A stretch of 64,000 nucleotides of DNA from Bacillota bacterium (GTDB lineage Bacteria > Bacillota > Clostridia > Tissierellales > Sedimentibacteraceae). The position numbers and the translations under genes are program-made. Positions 34,465 to 43,751 of the stretch are shown here, in pieces (position 1 is the stretch's first letter; each line of letters starts with the position of its first letter). Location: assembly GCA_023386345.1 (NCBI GenBank), contig JAEWJT010000015.1, forward strand, positions 310,001-374,000. The letters run 5' to 3'. Under the pieces are notes generated by a model. It was given only the letters and a program-made list of their open reading frames with translations, had not been told where the DNA came from and ran no database searches.

Positions 34465-36297
34465 CTAAGCTTCGTTGCCTTGCATAATTTCTTCAAACTC
34501 TTTGCCTGTTATAGTTTCCTTTTCTAGCAATGATTGTGCTACAGCGTGCAATTTTTCTAGGTTTTCGCTTAATATAGATTTTGCCTTCTTATATGACTTA
34601 TCAATTATATCTTTAACTTCTTTGTCAATTTTTGCAGCAATCTCTTCACTGTAGTTTTTAACCTTATTAAAATCTCTGCCTATAAACACTTCATCTTCAC
34701 CAGAAGCATAGTTTACTGTTCCAAGCTCATCGCTCATACCGTATACTGTTACCATATCTCTTGCGATAGTGGTAGCTCTTTGAATATCATTTGATGCTCC
34801 TGTCGAGATATCATCTAAAATCAAGCTTTCTGCAACTCTTCCGCCTAAAAGCCTAACTATACTTTCAAGCATTTCACCCTTAGAAGCATAACTTCTATCT
34901 TCTTCCGGCAAATACCAAGTAAATCCGCCTGCTCTGCCTCTCGGTATAATAGTCACAAGATGAACAGGATCTAAATTTGATGATAGTCTTGCGACTACCG
35001 CATGACCAGCCTCATGATAAGCAGTAAGCTTTTTCTCCTTATCGCTTATTACCCTACTCTTCTTCTCAGGTCCTGCTATAACCTTGGTTATAGACTCCTC
35101 GATAGCAATCATCGGTATTGTTTTTGAATCCTTTTTAGCAGATAAAAGTGCTGCTTCATTCATTAAATTTTCTATATCAGCAGGAGTAAATCCCGGAATT
35201 CTCCTTGCGATAATCTCTAAATCTACATCTTCCTCTAATGGTTTCTTTCTTGAGTGAACTTTCAGTATTTCTACTCTCGCTTTTAAATCAGGAACTCCAA
35301 CTCTAACCTGTCTGTCAAATCTTCCTGGTCTAAGAAGTGCTGGGTCAAGAACATCTGGTCTGTTTGTAGCGGCAATTATTATAATTCCCTCATTTACTCC
35401 AAATCCATCCATTTCAACCAGCAATTGGTTTAATGTTTGTTCTCTCTCATCATTTCCTCCGCCAAGTCCTGCTCCTCTTCTTCTTCCTACAGCATCTATT
35501 TCATCAATAAACACTATACAAGGCGAATTTCTTTTAGCTTGGTCGAATAAGTCTCTTACTCTTGATGCTCCAACTCCTACAAACATTTCAACGAAGTCAG
35601 ATCCACTTATGCTAAAGAATGGAACTCCTGCCTCTCCAGCAACAGCCTTTGATAAATATGTTTTACCTGTACCCGGAGGTCCAACCATCAAAACTCCCTT
35701 TGGAATTCTTGCTCCGAGCTTTGTATATTTAGATGGATTTCTTAAAAATTCAACTATCTCTACCAATTCTTCTTTTTCTTCATCTAAACCTGCAACATCT
35801 GTAAATTTTACAATTTTTTCTGGGTCATCTTCTCTATTTAGCTTAGCACGGCTTTTTCCAAAGGACATCGCCTTTCCAGAACCGCCATTTTGCATTTGAT
35901 TCATAAATATGAACCAAAATACTCCCATTATTACTAATAATCCAATAGTAGGTATCAATTGAACAAATATAGAGGTTTCCGGAACCGGTTCTCCCTCTAC
36001 TGATTTTATTGTACCATTTTCAACCTTCTCTGAAATATATTTATTATAAAAATCTGATGTTAAAAATATTACTGTAGGTATATATGCCTTAAATTTTGTG
36101 TCGTCCTTTAATGTTCCAGTAACATTATTTTCAACAAATTTTATTGTTTTTACATTATTCTTATCAAGCTGTGTAACAAGCTCCGAATATGTCAATGTCT
36201 GCATCTTAGCGCTTGGCTTCATTAACATATTGACAATTAATATTATAAATGCAAACAACAGTGCATATATAGCTATACTTTTTGCAAAACCTTTCAA
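34465..36297 (-). CDS. ftsH: ATP-dependent zinc metalloprotease FtsH
   Basis: A 610-residue membrane protease that degrades misassembled membrane proteins and selected regulators. Two membrane helices (about 8-28 and 108-128) flank an external domain; then the AAA+ domain with Walker A (GPPGTGKT), Walker B (CIVFIDEID) and the second region of homology ([19 protein letters not shown]), and the zinc protease motif HEAGH. The start appears to be TTG at 36297 with GGGAGGAAAAG upstream. Last gene of the sporulation-division-tilS-hpt block, as in Bacillus. Confidence 0.96.
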   Translation of the reverse strand: MKGFAKSIAIYALLFAFIILIVNMLMKPSAKMQTLTYSELVTQLDKNNVKTIKFVENNVTGTLKDDTKFKAYIPTVIFLTSDFYNKYISEKVENGTIKSVEGEPVPETSIFVQLIPTIGLLVIMGVFWFIFMNQMQNGGSGKAMSFGKSRAKLNREDDPEKIVKFTDVAGLDEEKEELVEIVEFLRNPSKYTKLGARIPKGVLMVGPPGTGKTYLSKAVAGEAGVPFFSISGSDFVEMFVGVGASRVRDLFDQAKRNSPCIVFIDEIDAVGRRRGAGLGGGNDEREQTLNQLLVEMDGFGVNEGIIIIAATNRPDVLDPALLRPGRFDRQVRVGVPDLKARVEILKVHSRKKPLEEDVDLEIIARRIPGFTPADIENLMNEAALLSAKKDSKTIPMIAIEESITKVIAGPEKKSRVISDKEKKLTAYHEAGHAVVARLSSNLDPVHLVTIIPRGRAGGFTWYLPEEDRSYASKGEMLESIVRLLGGRVAESLILDDISTGASNDIQRATTIARDMVTVYGMSDELGTVNYASGEDEVFIGRDFNKVKNYSEEIAAKIDKEVKDIIDKSYKKAKSILSENLEKLHAVAQSLLEKETITGKEFEEIMQGNEA

Positions 36298-36319
36298 TGT
36301 AATCTTTTCCTCCCGTAAA

Positions 36320-36859
36320 TTATTTAGTATAAACTTCTTCTTTTAAAACTGCAATAAAAGGTAAATTTCTATACTTTTCTGCATAATCAAGTCCATATCC
36401 AACTACGAACTCATCTGGCACAACAAATCCAGTGTAGACTATATCAATATCAGTCTTTCTATTGTCAGGCTTATCTAATAAGGTACAGATAGCAACTGAC
36501 GCTGGCTCTCTTGATTTTAGATTATCAATCAAGTATGATAATGTCAATCCTGAATCAATAATATCTTCAACTATCAAAATATGCTTTCCTTTTATTTCTT
36601 CATTTAAATCCTTTATAATTCTAACTATACCCGAAGATTTTGTAGAATTTCCATAGCTTGAAATTGCCATAAAATCAATTTCTAAAGGCAAGTCAATTCT
36701 TTTTATCAAATCGCTGACAAACATTACAGCACCCTTTAGGATACATATAACCAAAAGCTCTTTTCCTTGATAATCCTTAGTTATCTGTTCTCCTAATTCT
36801 TTTATCTTTAATTGTAATGCTTCCTCATCAATAAGTATACTCTTAATACAATCTTTCAT
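36320..36859 (-). CDS. hpt: Hypoxanthine phosphoribosyltransferase
   Basis: A 179-residue purine salvage enzyme that makes IMP or GMP from hypoxanthine or guanine and PRPP. The PRPP-binding motif reads [27 protein letters not shown] and [19 protein letters not shown] are further signatures. Its ribosome site (GGAGG) lies inside the last codons of tilS, and its ATG comes 1 nt after the tilS stop, so translation is coupled. This favours ATG 36859 over an upstream GTG. Confidence 0.95.
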   Translation of the reverse strand: MKDCIKSILIDEEALQLKIKELGEQITKDYQGKELLVICILKGAVMFVSDLIKRIDLPLEIDFMAISSYGNSTKSSGIVRIIKDLNEEIKGKHILIVEDIIDSGLTLSYLIDNLKSREPASVAICTLLDKPDNRKTDIDIVYTGFVVPDEFVVGYGLDYAEKYRNLPFIAVLKEEVYTK

Positions 36860-36860
36860 C

Positions 36861-38261
36861 CTAATCCTCCACACGCATTGTCAATATTTTTTTTGTATTA
36901 TAATCAGTTCTACATTCATTGCTTATTCTATAATTTTCTAACCAAATTATTTTTTCATCATCTGCTAAAATAATTTGTTTATCTCTATCCTCCAATGGAA
37001 TTTTGCTGTCAATAAATATATCTTTTAGCTTTTTCTTGCCACTCATTCCAAGAGGAATCATAAAATCTGATTTTTTCCTGTTTCTTATTTTAATTATACC
37101 CTTTATTTTATCATAATCAACATAAAATTTATTTGATTTAAGATTATGAGAATTTTCTATATCAAATATGTTTAAAACAATACTTTTCCCAATTTCTTTT
37201 ATAAATATTTTAACTCCTGTTTCAGAAATATTTGTAAAATTCTCAATATCTATATTATATTCAAAATCATAATTTTTTTCAACATATTTTGTCAAAATTA
37301 TATTATTATAACTGATACTAATTTTTATATCATCTGTTAAATCTATGCTTTTGCCTGTTTTATTATTTTTTATAAAAATATTAGCATAGTCAATATGTTT
37401 GTTTTCAAGGTTTTTTGTGCTTCCTTTTATTTCCTTAACAGCTTTTCTTATAATTCTTCCTATTTCGTTAGAATCTAAGGTGCTAAGTAAGCTCGCATCA
37501 AAAATTATCTTATCCTCGGATTTTTCTTTTAGAACCTTATCATATAGACTATTGATATACTTTTCGATTATAAGACTATCCTTTTGCATAATTTGAGACA
37601 TTCTAAATAGAATGTCCTGTATGTTTGGATTGTAATTTTCCTCAAGATATGGTATTAAATTTAAACGAATTTTATTTCGTCCATAAATAGGAAGCTCATT
37701 TGTGTAATCCTTACAATAATTATAGTCGTTTTGCTCTAAATAATTTAAAATATCTTTTTTTTCGATATTTAATATAGGTCTTATTATATTTCGGTTTTGA
37801 TAAGTCATTGCCGCTAAGCCATCTATGCCAGTCCCTCTTATAATTCTTTGCAAAACTGTTTCGCTTTGGTCGTTTAAATTATGAGCAAGTGCTATTTTCC
37901 CATGACCAATTTCTTTTAAATTGTCGTTAAAAAAATCATATCTAAGCTTTCTCCCTGCTTCTTCTTCTGTCAATTTCAATTCACGAGCATATTCTGATGC
38001 GTTTTTTCTTTTTATAAACAGCTTAATTCCATATTGATTGCATAGGTCTACAACGAATTTTTCATCATTATCAGCATCTATACCTCTATACATATGATTT
38101 ATATGACTAGCATATAGTGTAAAACTTAAACTATCCTTTAATATTCTCAAAACATGAAATAAAAATACAGAATCAGGTCCGCCCGATAGTGCAATTATAA
38201 TATTATCATTTTCTTTTATTAAATTTTCTTTAGTAATAACTTCTTTAATTTTTGATATCAT
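36861..38261 (-). CDS. tilS: tRNA(Ile)-lysidine synthase TilS
   Basis: A 466-residue essential enzyme that adds lysine to C34 of the isoleucine tRNA with CAU anticodon, so that it reads AUA. The N-terminal PP-loop motif is [20 protein letters not shown] and [22 protein letters not shown] segments belong to the same domain; a C-terminal TilS domain contains [16 protein letters not shown] is a common isoleucine codon in this AT-rich sequence, consistent with need for it. Confidence 0.95.
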   Translation of the reverse strand: MISKIKEVITKENLIKENDNIIIALSGGPDSVFLFHVLRILKDSLSFTLYASHINHMYRGIDADNDEKFVVDLCNQYGIKLFIKRKNASEYARELKLTEEEAGRKLRYDFFNDNLKEIGHGKIALAHNLNDQSETVLQRIIRGTGIDGLAAMTYQNRNIIRPILNIEKKDILNYLEQNDYNYCKDYTNELPIYGRNKIRLNLIPYLEENYNPNIQDILFRMSQIMQKDSLIIEKYINSLYDKVLKEKSEDKIIFDASLLSTLDSNEIGRIIRKAVKEIKGSTKNLENKHIDYANIFIKNNKTGKSIDLTDDIKISISYNNIILTKYVEKNYDFEYNIDIENFTNISETGVKIFIKEIGKSIVLNIFDIENSHNLKSNKFYVDYDKIKGIIKIRNRKKSDFMIPLGMSGKKKLKDIFIDSKIPLEDRDKQIILADDEKIIWLENYRISNECRTDYNTKKILTMRVED

Positions 38262-38307
38262 AATATAACTACCTTAATTTTCCATATGCTATAATAAAAT
38301 TTTTTAG

Positions 38308-39813
38308 CTATACTATTTTTATAACTAAGACAGTCATATCATCTATAGCCTTGTCACAGCCTCTCAGAGCATAATTCAAAATAGCATCTGCAATGCTTTG
38401 AGGGTCTTTATTTTTAATTATTTCAAGATATTTGTCGAGTGATTTTTGCGCATCTTCAGCAATAGAGTCTGCTATCCCATCTGTAATCATTATAATTAAA
38501 TCATCTTCCTTAATATCCACTCTGTTGTGATAACAGTCAAATGATTCAAGTATTCCGACAGGAAGACTGCTTGCCTGAAGTCTTTTAATTTCATCATCGC
38601 TTACTAAATAAGATTGAGCAGCTCCTGCTTTATAAAATCTAAGCTCATGTGTGTCAAAATCTATGACACTAAAGTCCAAGGCTACATATCTATCGTCCTT
38701 TAAATTCAATAAAAGTAGTGAATTTAATGTATTAACTATTTGTTCTTCATTAAAATTTGCATCAAGAAGCTTAATTATAAGGTCTATTGCATTCTTGCTT
38801 TCATTAAATGCTCTTTGTCCAGTTCCCATACCGTCGCATAGGATTGCAAAAAACTTATTATCAGAAGCTCTGTAGTAATAATTATCCCCTGAAATTTCAC
38901 TGTTTTCCTTTGCAAGTCTTGAACAGTATGCCCTCGCTGAAATTTTTTGACTAACTGCTTGACTTGATTTAGTATCAGGATTAGCAACGCTTGCAACTGT
39001 ATCATTATTTGCATCTTCAGAACATTCTTTCAGCTCTATTGTATAAGTGTTGCCGGATTTAGATTTTCTTTTAGCTGCAAGATTTCGTTTAGTCATAATA
39101 TAAACTTCTTTTACAACACCTATTGATAATATAAGTATCATTAAGAAAAACACAATATACAGCAGTACATTAAAGCCCATAGCTTGTACTTCTTTAAACC
39201 CAAGCACAGCAATAAAAATTACTGCAAAAAGACAAGCGATTGATTCAGCGTTAAATCTTTTCTTCCTTATTGCAACTATAAGCTCTTTTATTAAAAAAGT
39301 TGAGCTTATTATAAATAATACTTCAAAAATATTGATTAATAAAAAGCTCAAAACAAAGCCTTCACTCGTCATTGTGATAATGTTTATAGTAAATAAAATC
39401 ATTGCAAAAGCAAAAATGTCATACAATAATACAGTTCTTTTCTTTTTTCTTACACTCGTATAATAAATATGTATAAATATACAAATCAACATATATTTTA
39501 TCTCAAATTTGACAGTTGCTATTGAAAATATAGTCAAAATTAAAATTAAAAGGGATGGTTTCTTTGTGCGGGAAAATTGATTTGTACGATAATATAGGCT
39601 TGTATGATAATATGCGCATAAAAACGCTATGGAGCAAGGAAATAGCTCCCCAATTATGCTGCTGCGAGAAACAAATATGCCCATAAAGCAAATGATAAGC
39701 TCCTTGATGTCTGTATTCATCAATTCTTTTATAAGCCTTTTTAAATTTACGCTTGTCCTATATTGCTTTCTTGAGGTTTTAGTAGTTTTCATATCTTTAG
39801 TATTTTCTAACAT
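38308..39813 (-). CDS. spoIIE: SpoIIE-like PP2C phosphatase, shortened
   Basis: A 501-residue membrane protein: an N-terminal hydrophobic region with about six helices (about 35-235) and a C-terminal PP2C serine phosphatase domain (about 300-501) with GDNYYYRASDNKFFAILCDG-type and LIIMITDGIADS metal-site motifs. In Bacillus, SpoIIE (about 830 residues) dephosphorylates SpoIIAA to activate sigma-F in the forespore; here the membrane part has fewer helices and the middle region is shortened. The location next to divIC and tilS supports true SpoIIE identity. AUGGAGG precedes the ATG. Confidence 0.88.
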   Translation of the reverse strand: MLENTKDMKTTKTSRKQYRTSVNLKRLIKELMNTDIKELIICFMGIFVSRSSIIGELFPCSIAFLCAYYHTSLYYRTNQFSRTKKPSLLILILTIFSIATVKFEIKYMLICIFIHIYYTSVRKKKRTVLLYDIFAFAMILFTINIITMTSEGFVLSFLLINIFEVLFIISSTFLIKELIVAIRKKRFNAESIACLFAVIFIAVLGFKEVQAMGFNVLLYIVFFLMILILSIGVVKEVYIMTKRNLAAKRKSKSGNTYTIELKECSEDANNDTVASVANPDTKSSQAVSQKISARAYCSRLAKENSEISGDNYYYRASDNKFFAILCDGMGTGQRAFNESKNAIDLIIKLLDANFNEEQIVNTLNSLLLLNLKDDRYVALDFSVIDFDTHELRFYKAGAAQSYLVSDDEIKRLQASSLPVGILESFDCYHNRVDIKEDDLIIMITDGIADSIAEDAQKSLDKYLEIIKNKDPQSIADAILNYALRGCDKAIDDMTVLVIKIV

Positions 39814-39980
39814 ATATACGCCTCCATATTATTGACTATGTCAATATATTAATTTTATATATAAGTTAGATAATACTGTTTACAAATGTAAAATACTGTC
39901 AAAATTTTATTTTTATTAAAAAATATTTTTTTTGAGTGTCGAAATTTGCAAATATTAACGTTTTTGGTTAATATTTTATA

Positions 39981-40433
39981 TTAATCCTCATTTTTATCTT
40001 CATCTTTATCACTGAAGTTTATTTTATCATCATTAAACCCTATTCCCATTATGAATTTGTTTTGTGTCTTATTTTTATCTATATAAATAGTCTCATTAGG
40101 TTTAACCATCTTGTATTCATTACGAGCTATTCTTTCTACTACTTTGAGCAATACATCCTTATCATCTATGCTTTCTACTTCCTTTGCTAAGCTGTCAGAT
40201 TTCTTTTTAGTAATATCTCTTTCCGTTTCTTTTTGCATTATCTGCTCGTTTAAATCACCCATCATCTTCTTTTGCGAAGCAGTGGTCGTAAAGAAATACA
40301 ACAAAAATACAACAAAAACCAAACTTAATATGCTCAACTTTTTTTTCTTTTTACGCTTTGGCTCTTTAGTCTCTATAGAGTAGTTGTTTTCATTTTTTAT
40401 TGGCATTATGATTCTTTTTGAATTTTTGCTCAT
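39981..40433 (-). CDS. divIC: Septum formation initiator DivIC/FtsB-like
   Basis: A 150-residue single-pass membrane protein: basic cytoplasmic N-terminus (KRKKKKK near residue 28), one helix (about 35-53), then an external coiled coil (LNEQIMQKETERDITKKKSD) followed by the typical IARNEYKMVKPNETIYI segment. It joins FtsL and DivIB in the division machinery. Its 5' end overlaps yabQ by 44 bp. The acidic C-terminal tail is longer than usual. Confidence 0.88.
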   Translation of the reverse strand: MSKNSKRIIMPIKNENNYSIETKEPKRKKKKKLSILSLVFVVFLLYFFTTTASQKKMMGDLNEQIMQKETERDITKKKSDSLAKEVESIDDKDVLLKVVERIARNEYKMVKPNETIYIDKNKTQNKFIMGIGFNDDKINFSDKDEDKNED

Positions 40434-40977
40434 TTTTTCGCTGCTCCCTCATAAATTTTTTGAGCTTTTTCCTCTTTAATTTTTGTTTCTTTTTAAGCTC
40501 TGCTTCATGCTTTCGCTTATTTATGTAAAATTTTATTTTCCTTTTACTATTTTGAATTTTAGAGTCTACTTTTATTTTATACGGAATCAATAAATTTTTC
40601 AAGCTTTTTATTAAAAATTTTATAGGAAAAATTATTATATTATATGCTTTTTTTATTGCTTGTATAACAAAATCTATTAAGCTTATACATAATCTCAGAA
40701 TAATCCCGCTAAAAATATAAAAATAAAGCAAAGCTCCGAGTAAAAAAGCAATTAAAATAAATAGTCTAATATTTCCCCAACTAATTTTAATTATGATGTT
40801 AAGTCCTAAAATTAAACTAATTATCCAATATACTATATCTCCTAGGGCAGTACCTAGCTTGCTTAATGGTATATAATGTCTTAATAATCTATAGAAGTCC
40901 CACAATATTCCAAGGAAAAATCCTCCAATTAATGCTGCTAAAAATACAATTTCTTGTGAATAAGGCGCAGAATTCAT
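40390..40977 (-). CDS. yabQ: Spore cortex biosynthesis protein YabQ
   Basis: A 195-residue membrane protein with about four helices in the first 100 residues (FLAALIGGFFLGILWDFYRL is the family start) and a very basic lysine-rich C-terminal tail. YabQ localises to forespore membranes and is required for cortex formation in Bacillus. AAAGGA is best spaced from the third ATG (40977). It follows yabP by 16 bp. Confidence 0.87.
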   Translation of the reverse strand: MNSAPYSQEIVFLAALIGGFFLGILWDFYRLLRHYIPLSKLGTALGDIVYWIISLILGLNIIIKISWGNIRLFILIAFLLGALLYFYIFSGIILRLCISLIDFVIQAIKKAYNIIIFPIKFLIKSLKNLLIPYKIKVDSKIQNSKRKIKFYINKRKHEAELKKKQKLKRKKLKKFMREQRKNEQKFKKNHNANKK

Positions 40978-40993
40978 CCCCATCATCCTTTCA

Positions 40994-41266
40994 TCATCTG
41001 AAAATTTTCTTTATAAATCCTACTTTTTCTTTTTCTGAACTATTTTCAGAGTATAATAAAGAATCTATTTTACCATTGACAAAAATTTTGCCCTCTTCAA
41101 CATTTAATTTGCTTATTGATATATTTTTCCCTTTTATGTTTAGTTTACCTTTATTAGTTGCTAACACAACATTTTCATCATTGAAATTCTCAACTTTTTC
41201 AACACCGGTTATTCCTAGTCTTTCTCGATTTTCAAGAGTTAAGGTTTGAATAACTTTTTCTTCCAT
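40994..41266 (-). CDS. yabP: Sporulation protein YabP
   Basis: A 90-residue protein of the YabP/YqfC family: RLGITGVEKVENFNDENVV and GKLNIKGKNISISKLNVEEG are characteristic. It heads the sporulation-division block. Sigma-E control is usual for this family, but I could not identify a clear promoter in the 110 bp upstream, which does contain a perfect 8-bp hairpin (AGTCTTGC-TAT-GCAAGACT at 41291-41309). Confidence 0.9.
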   Translation of the reverse strand: MEEKVIQTLTLENRERLGITGVEKVENFNDENVVLATNKGKLNIKGKNISISKLNVEEGKIFVNGKIDSLLYSENSSEKEKVGFIKKIFR

Positions 41267-41377
41267 ATTTACACCCCCACATACTATAAGCTAGTCTTGC
41301 TATGCAAGACTTTGACAGCACAGACTATAGCATAATAAATTATATGAAAGCTTTGTGTATAATATGTAAATAATAAT

Positions 41378-42043
41378 TTAGTTTGAACTTAGCTTTATTC
41401 TTTTATAAATATCCATTAAATTTTCCTGCTTTAATTCCTTAGGATTTCTTTTAAATATTTTAAATACTGTCTGCAATACAGGACCTGCTAATAGGCTTGA
41501 TATTATAGTCGCAACGCCAAATTTCCCTCCCATTATAATACCGATAATGAGAACTGTTATTTCCATTATATTTCTTATAAATCCAACCTTAAACCTTGTT
41601 CTTTGTGTGAGTGCGAGCATAAGTCCATCTCGCGGACCTGCCCCTAGTTCCTGTGACATATATAAGAACATACCCATAGATAATACCACAACTCCACTGA
41701 TACACATTATGAGCTTTCCAATAAGAGTCCCCGGAGTTGACATAACATTTAAGTTTATTAATACATCTGTAAAAAAGCCTACAAAGTACATATTTAAGAT
41801 TGTTGCCACTCCGGGAAATATCTTAAAAAACATACAAAATAAAATAATTATCAGCCCAACTATCTGTGAAGCCTGTCCTAAAGTCATTGGTAAATGCAAG
41901 GATAATCCTTGATGAAAAACATTCCAAGGATTCATACCAAGGTCACAGTATAAAAATAAGTTCTGTCCGACTGAACAAATAAATAGTCCTATCATTAATT
42001 TTATGTAACGAATAATCTTGCTGTCATTTTTTAAATTTAGCAT
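41378..42043 (-). CDS. yczE: YczE/YitT-like membrane protein
   Basis: A 221-residue inner-membrane protein with about five or six helices and the phrases LGMNPWNVFHQGLS and QELGAGPRDGLMLALTQR typical of the YczE (COG2364) family. In bacilli yczE is paired with a MocR-type regulator, YczR, exactly as seen here with the divergent gene at 42266. It may transport a pyridoxal- or amino acid-related compound; its substrate is unproven. The start at 42043 (MLNLKND) follows AAAGGA by 10 nt and fits family length. Confidence 0.85.
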   Translation of the reverse strand: MLNLKNDSKIIRYIKLMIGLFICSVGQNLFLYCDLGMNPWNVFHQGLSLHLPMTLGQASQIVGLIIILFCMFFKIFPGVATILNMYFVGFFTDVLINLNVMSTPGTLIGKLIMCISGVVVLSMGMFLYMSQELGAGPRDGLMLALTQRTRFKVGFIRNIMEITVLIIGIIMGGKFGVATIISSLLAGPVLQTVFKIFKRNPKELKQENLMDIYKRIKLSSN

Positions 42044-42090
42044 TTTGCCGTTGTCCTTTCTAGACCGTAGATTTTTGTAATTCTGAAATA

Positions 42091-42118
42091 ATTGTAACAT
42101 TTTAATTGTTAATGTCAA
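42091..42118 (-). promoter_or_regulatory. Promoter of yczE
   Basis: Perfect TTGACA (42113-42118) and TACAAT (42091-42096), 16 bp apart on the minus strand. A TATAAT on the plus strand (42150-42155) is the likely -10 box of the divergent regulator gene. The short distance suggests shared control by YczR. Confidence 0.65.
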
Positions 42119-42265
42119 TAAAATGTTTAAAAAAATAACGAAATTGTGATATAATATCTATAATTCAAGATTTTTTGAGTTTGGATATCTACCGATGGCT
42201 TGTGAAACAATACTATTTATAATTATAGCAAAAGTTTAATTTATTATAAAAAAAGGAAAGTAACT

Positions 42266-43672
42266 ATGAATAATAAAATACATTTTTCAATATCTATGGA
42301 TAAGAATAATAATAAGCCTTTATATATACAGCTTTATGATTATATTAAGGGTGAAATAATAAGCAATAAATTTAAAGCATCTTATAAATTGCCTTCAATC
42401 AGAGAGGCTACTTCCCTATTGAATATAAGCAAAACTACTGTTGAAAACACATATAATCAATTAATTGTCGAGGGATATATAGAAAACATTCCAAAACGCG
42501 GCTTTTTTGTCAATGAAATCGGAAACTACAAATACAGCAAGGAATTTAAGCCTAGTCATAATTTTGAAAAATCAATATCTGACGAATATATTTATAAAAA
42601 TAACGGAGCAGATCCTTCTAGCTTTAACGTCAATTTGTGGAAAAAATTATACAACAAAACTCTTAGTGAGGAGATAACTAATATTTATACAGGTGGTTTT
42701 GTTCAAGGGGAATACGAGCTAAGATACGAAATATCTGAATTTGTCAACAATCTTAGAGGGGGGAAAACTTCTCCTGACCAAGTTATTATTGGTGCTGGTA
42801 TACAATATTTATTGGGAATACTCACAGGTATTCTGAAAAATGATGAATTTATTAAATCAAATAGTGATTATAGATGTGTTTCTATCGAAAGTCCCGGATA
42901 CCGAAAGGCTGAATTCATATTTGAGGATTATATGTTTAAAATAAATCATATACCGGTAAATGAGCTGTCCTTGTCGATTGATACACTGTATAATTTTAAG
43001 TCTAAGCTATTGTACGTCAGCCCATCTCACCAATACCCTCTTGGCAATGTGATGCCTATAAACAAAAGACTTGAGCTGCTGAACTGGGCTTATAGTGTAA
43101 ATGGACTTATAATAGAGGATGATTATGATGGAATTATAAGATATGACGGAATGCCTATTCCATGCTTGCAGGGTTTGGATAATAATGACTGTGTAATTTA
43201 TCTGGGGGCTTTTTCAAAGACCTTGCTTCCATCACTGAGAATTAGCTATATGATAATACCGAAGAAGCTGATTGCAAGCTATCAGAAAATTAAGGATAAA
43301 TATACTCAGTCTACATCTAAAATTGACCAGATTGTTCTTTCACTATTCATGAAAGAGGGGCATATGAATAGACATCTGCGTAGAATTAGAAGAATATATA
43401 AAAAGAAAAACACTTCTATAACAAGCTATATAAACAAGAATTACAGCGATAAAATTAAAATTATTAATTCAGATTCTGGATTTCATTTGGTTTTAGAGGT
43501 GCTTACCAGCAAATCTACTCAAAACGCGTATAATGATTGCAAAAAAAATAATATCTTAATTGAAATAATTAACCATAGTCCAAATAAGATATTACTGTCC
43601 TTTAATTATAGCGGTATCAGTGATAGTGATTTATATAATTTTATTGATAAATTGTTTTTGTCAATAGTATAA
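42266..43672 (+). CDS. yczR: MocR/GntR-family regulator with aminotransferase domain (YczR-like)
   Basis: A 468-residue regulator: GntR winged helix (about 10-80, KLPSIREATSLLNISKTTVE) fused to a fold-type I aminotransferase domain that binds pyridoxal phosphate. The PLP lysine is visible in YLGAFSKTLLPSLRISYM, and the aspartate in IIEDDYDGIIR. MocR proteins sense PLP or amino acid adducts and control a neighbouring gene; here that is the divergent yczE. Confidence 0.9.
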   Translation: MNNKIHFSISMDKNNNKPLYIQLYDYIKGEIISNKFKASYKLPSIREATSLLNISKTTVENTYNQLIVEGYIENIPKRGFFVNEIGNYKYSKEFKPSHNFEKSISDEYIYKNNGADPSSFNVNLWKKLYNKTLSEEITNIYTGGFVQGEYELRYEISEFVNNLRGGKTSPDQVIIGAGIQYLLGILTGILKNDEFIKSNSDYRCVSIESPGYRKAEFIFEDYMFKINHIPVNELSLSIDTLYNFKSKLLYVSPSHQYPLGNVMPINKRLELLNWAYSVNGLIIEDDYDGIIRYDGMPIPCLQGLDNNDCVIYLGAFSKTLLPSLRISYMIIPKKLIASYQKIKDKYTQSTSKIDQIVLSLFMKEGHMNRHLRRIRRIYKKKNTSITSYINKNYSDKIKIINSDSGFHLVLEVLTSKSTQNAYNDCKKNNILIEIINHSPNKILLSFNYSGISDSDLYNFIDKLFLSIV

Positions 43673-43708
43673 AGAGACATCGGAGAAATTCTCCTTTGTC
43701 TCTTTTGT
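43671..43708 (+). terminator. Intrinsic terminator after yczR
   Basis: AAAGAGACA and TGTCTCTTT form the outer stem, with an inner GGAGAA/CTCC pair, followed by TTTTG, directly after the stop codon. Confidence 0.75.
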
Positions 43709-43751
43709 TATAGCAATGATACACTTGAAATGTCAATTGCCCTTATAATCA

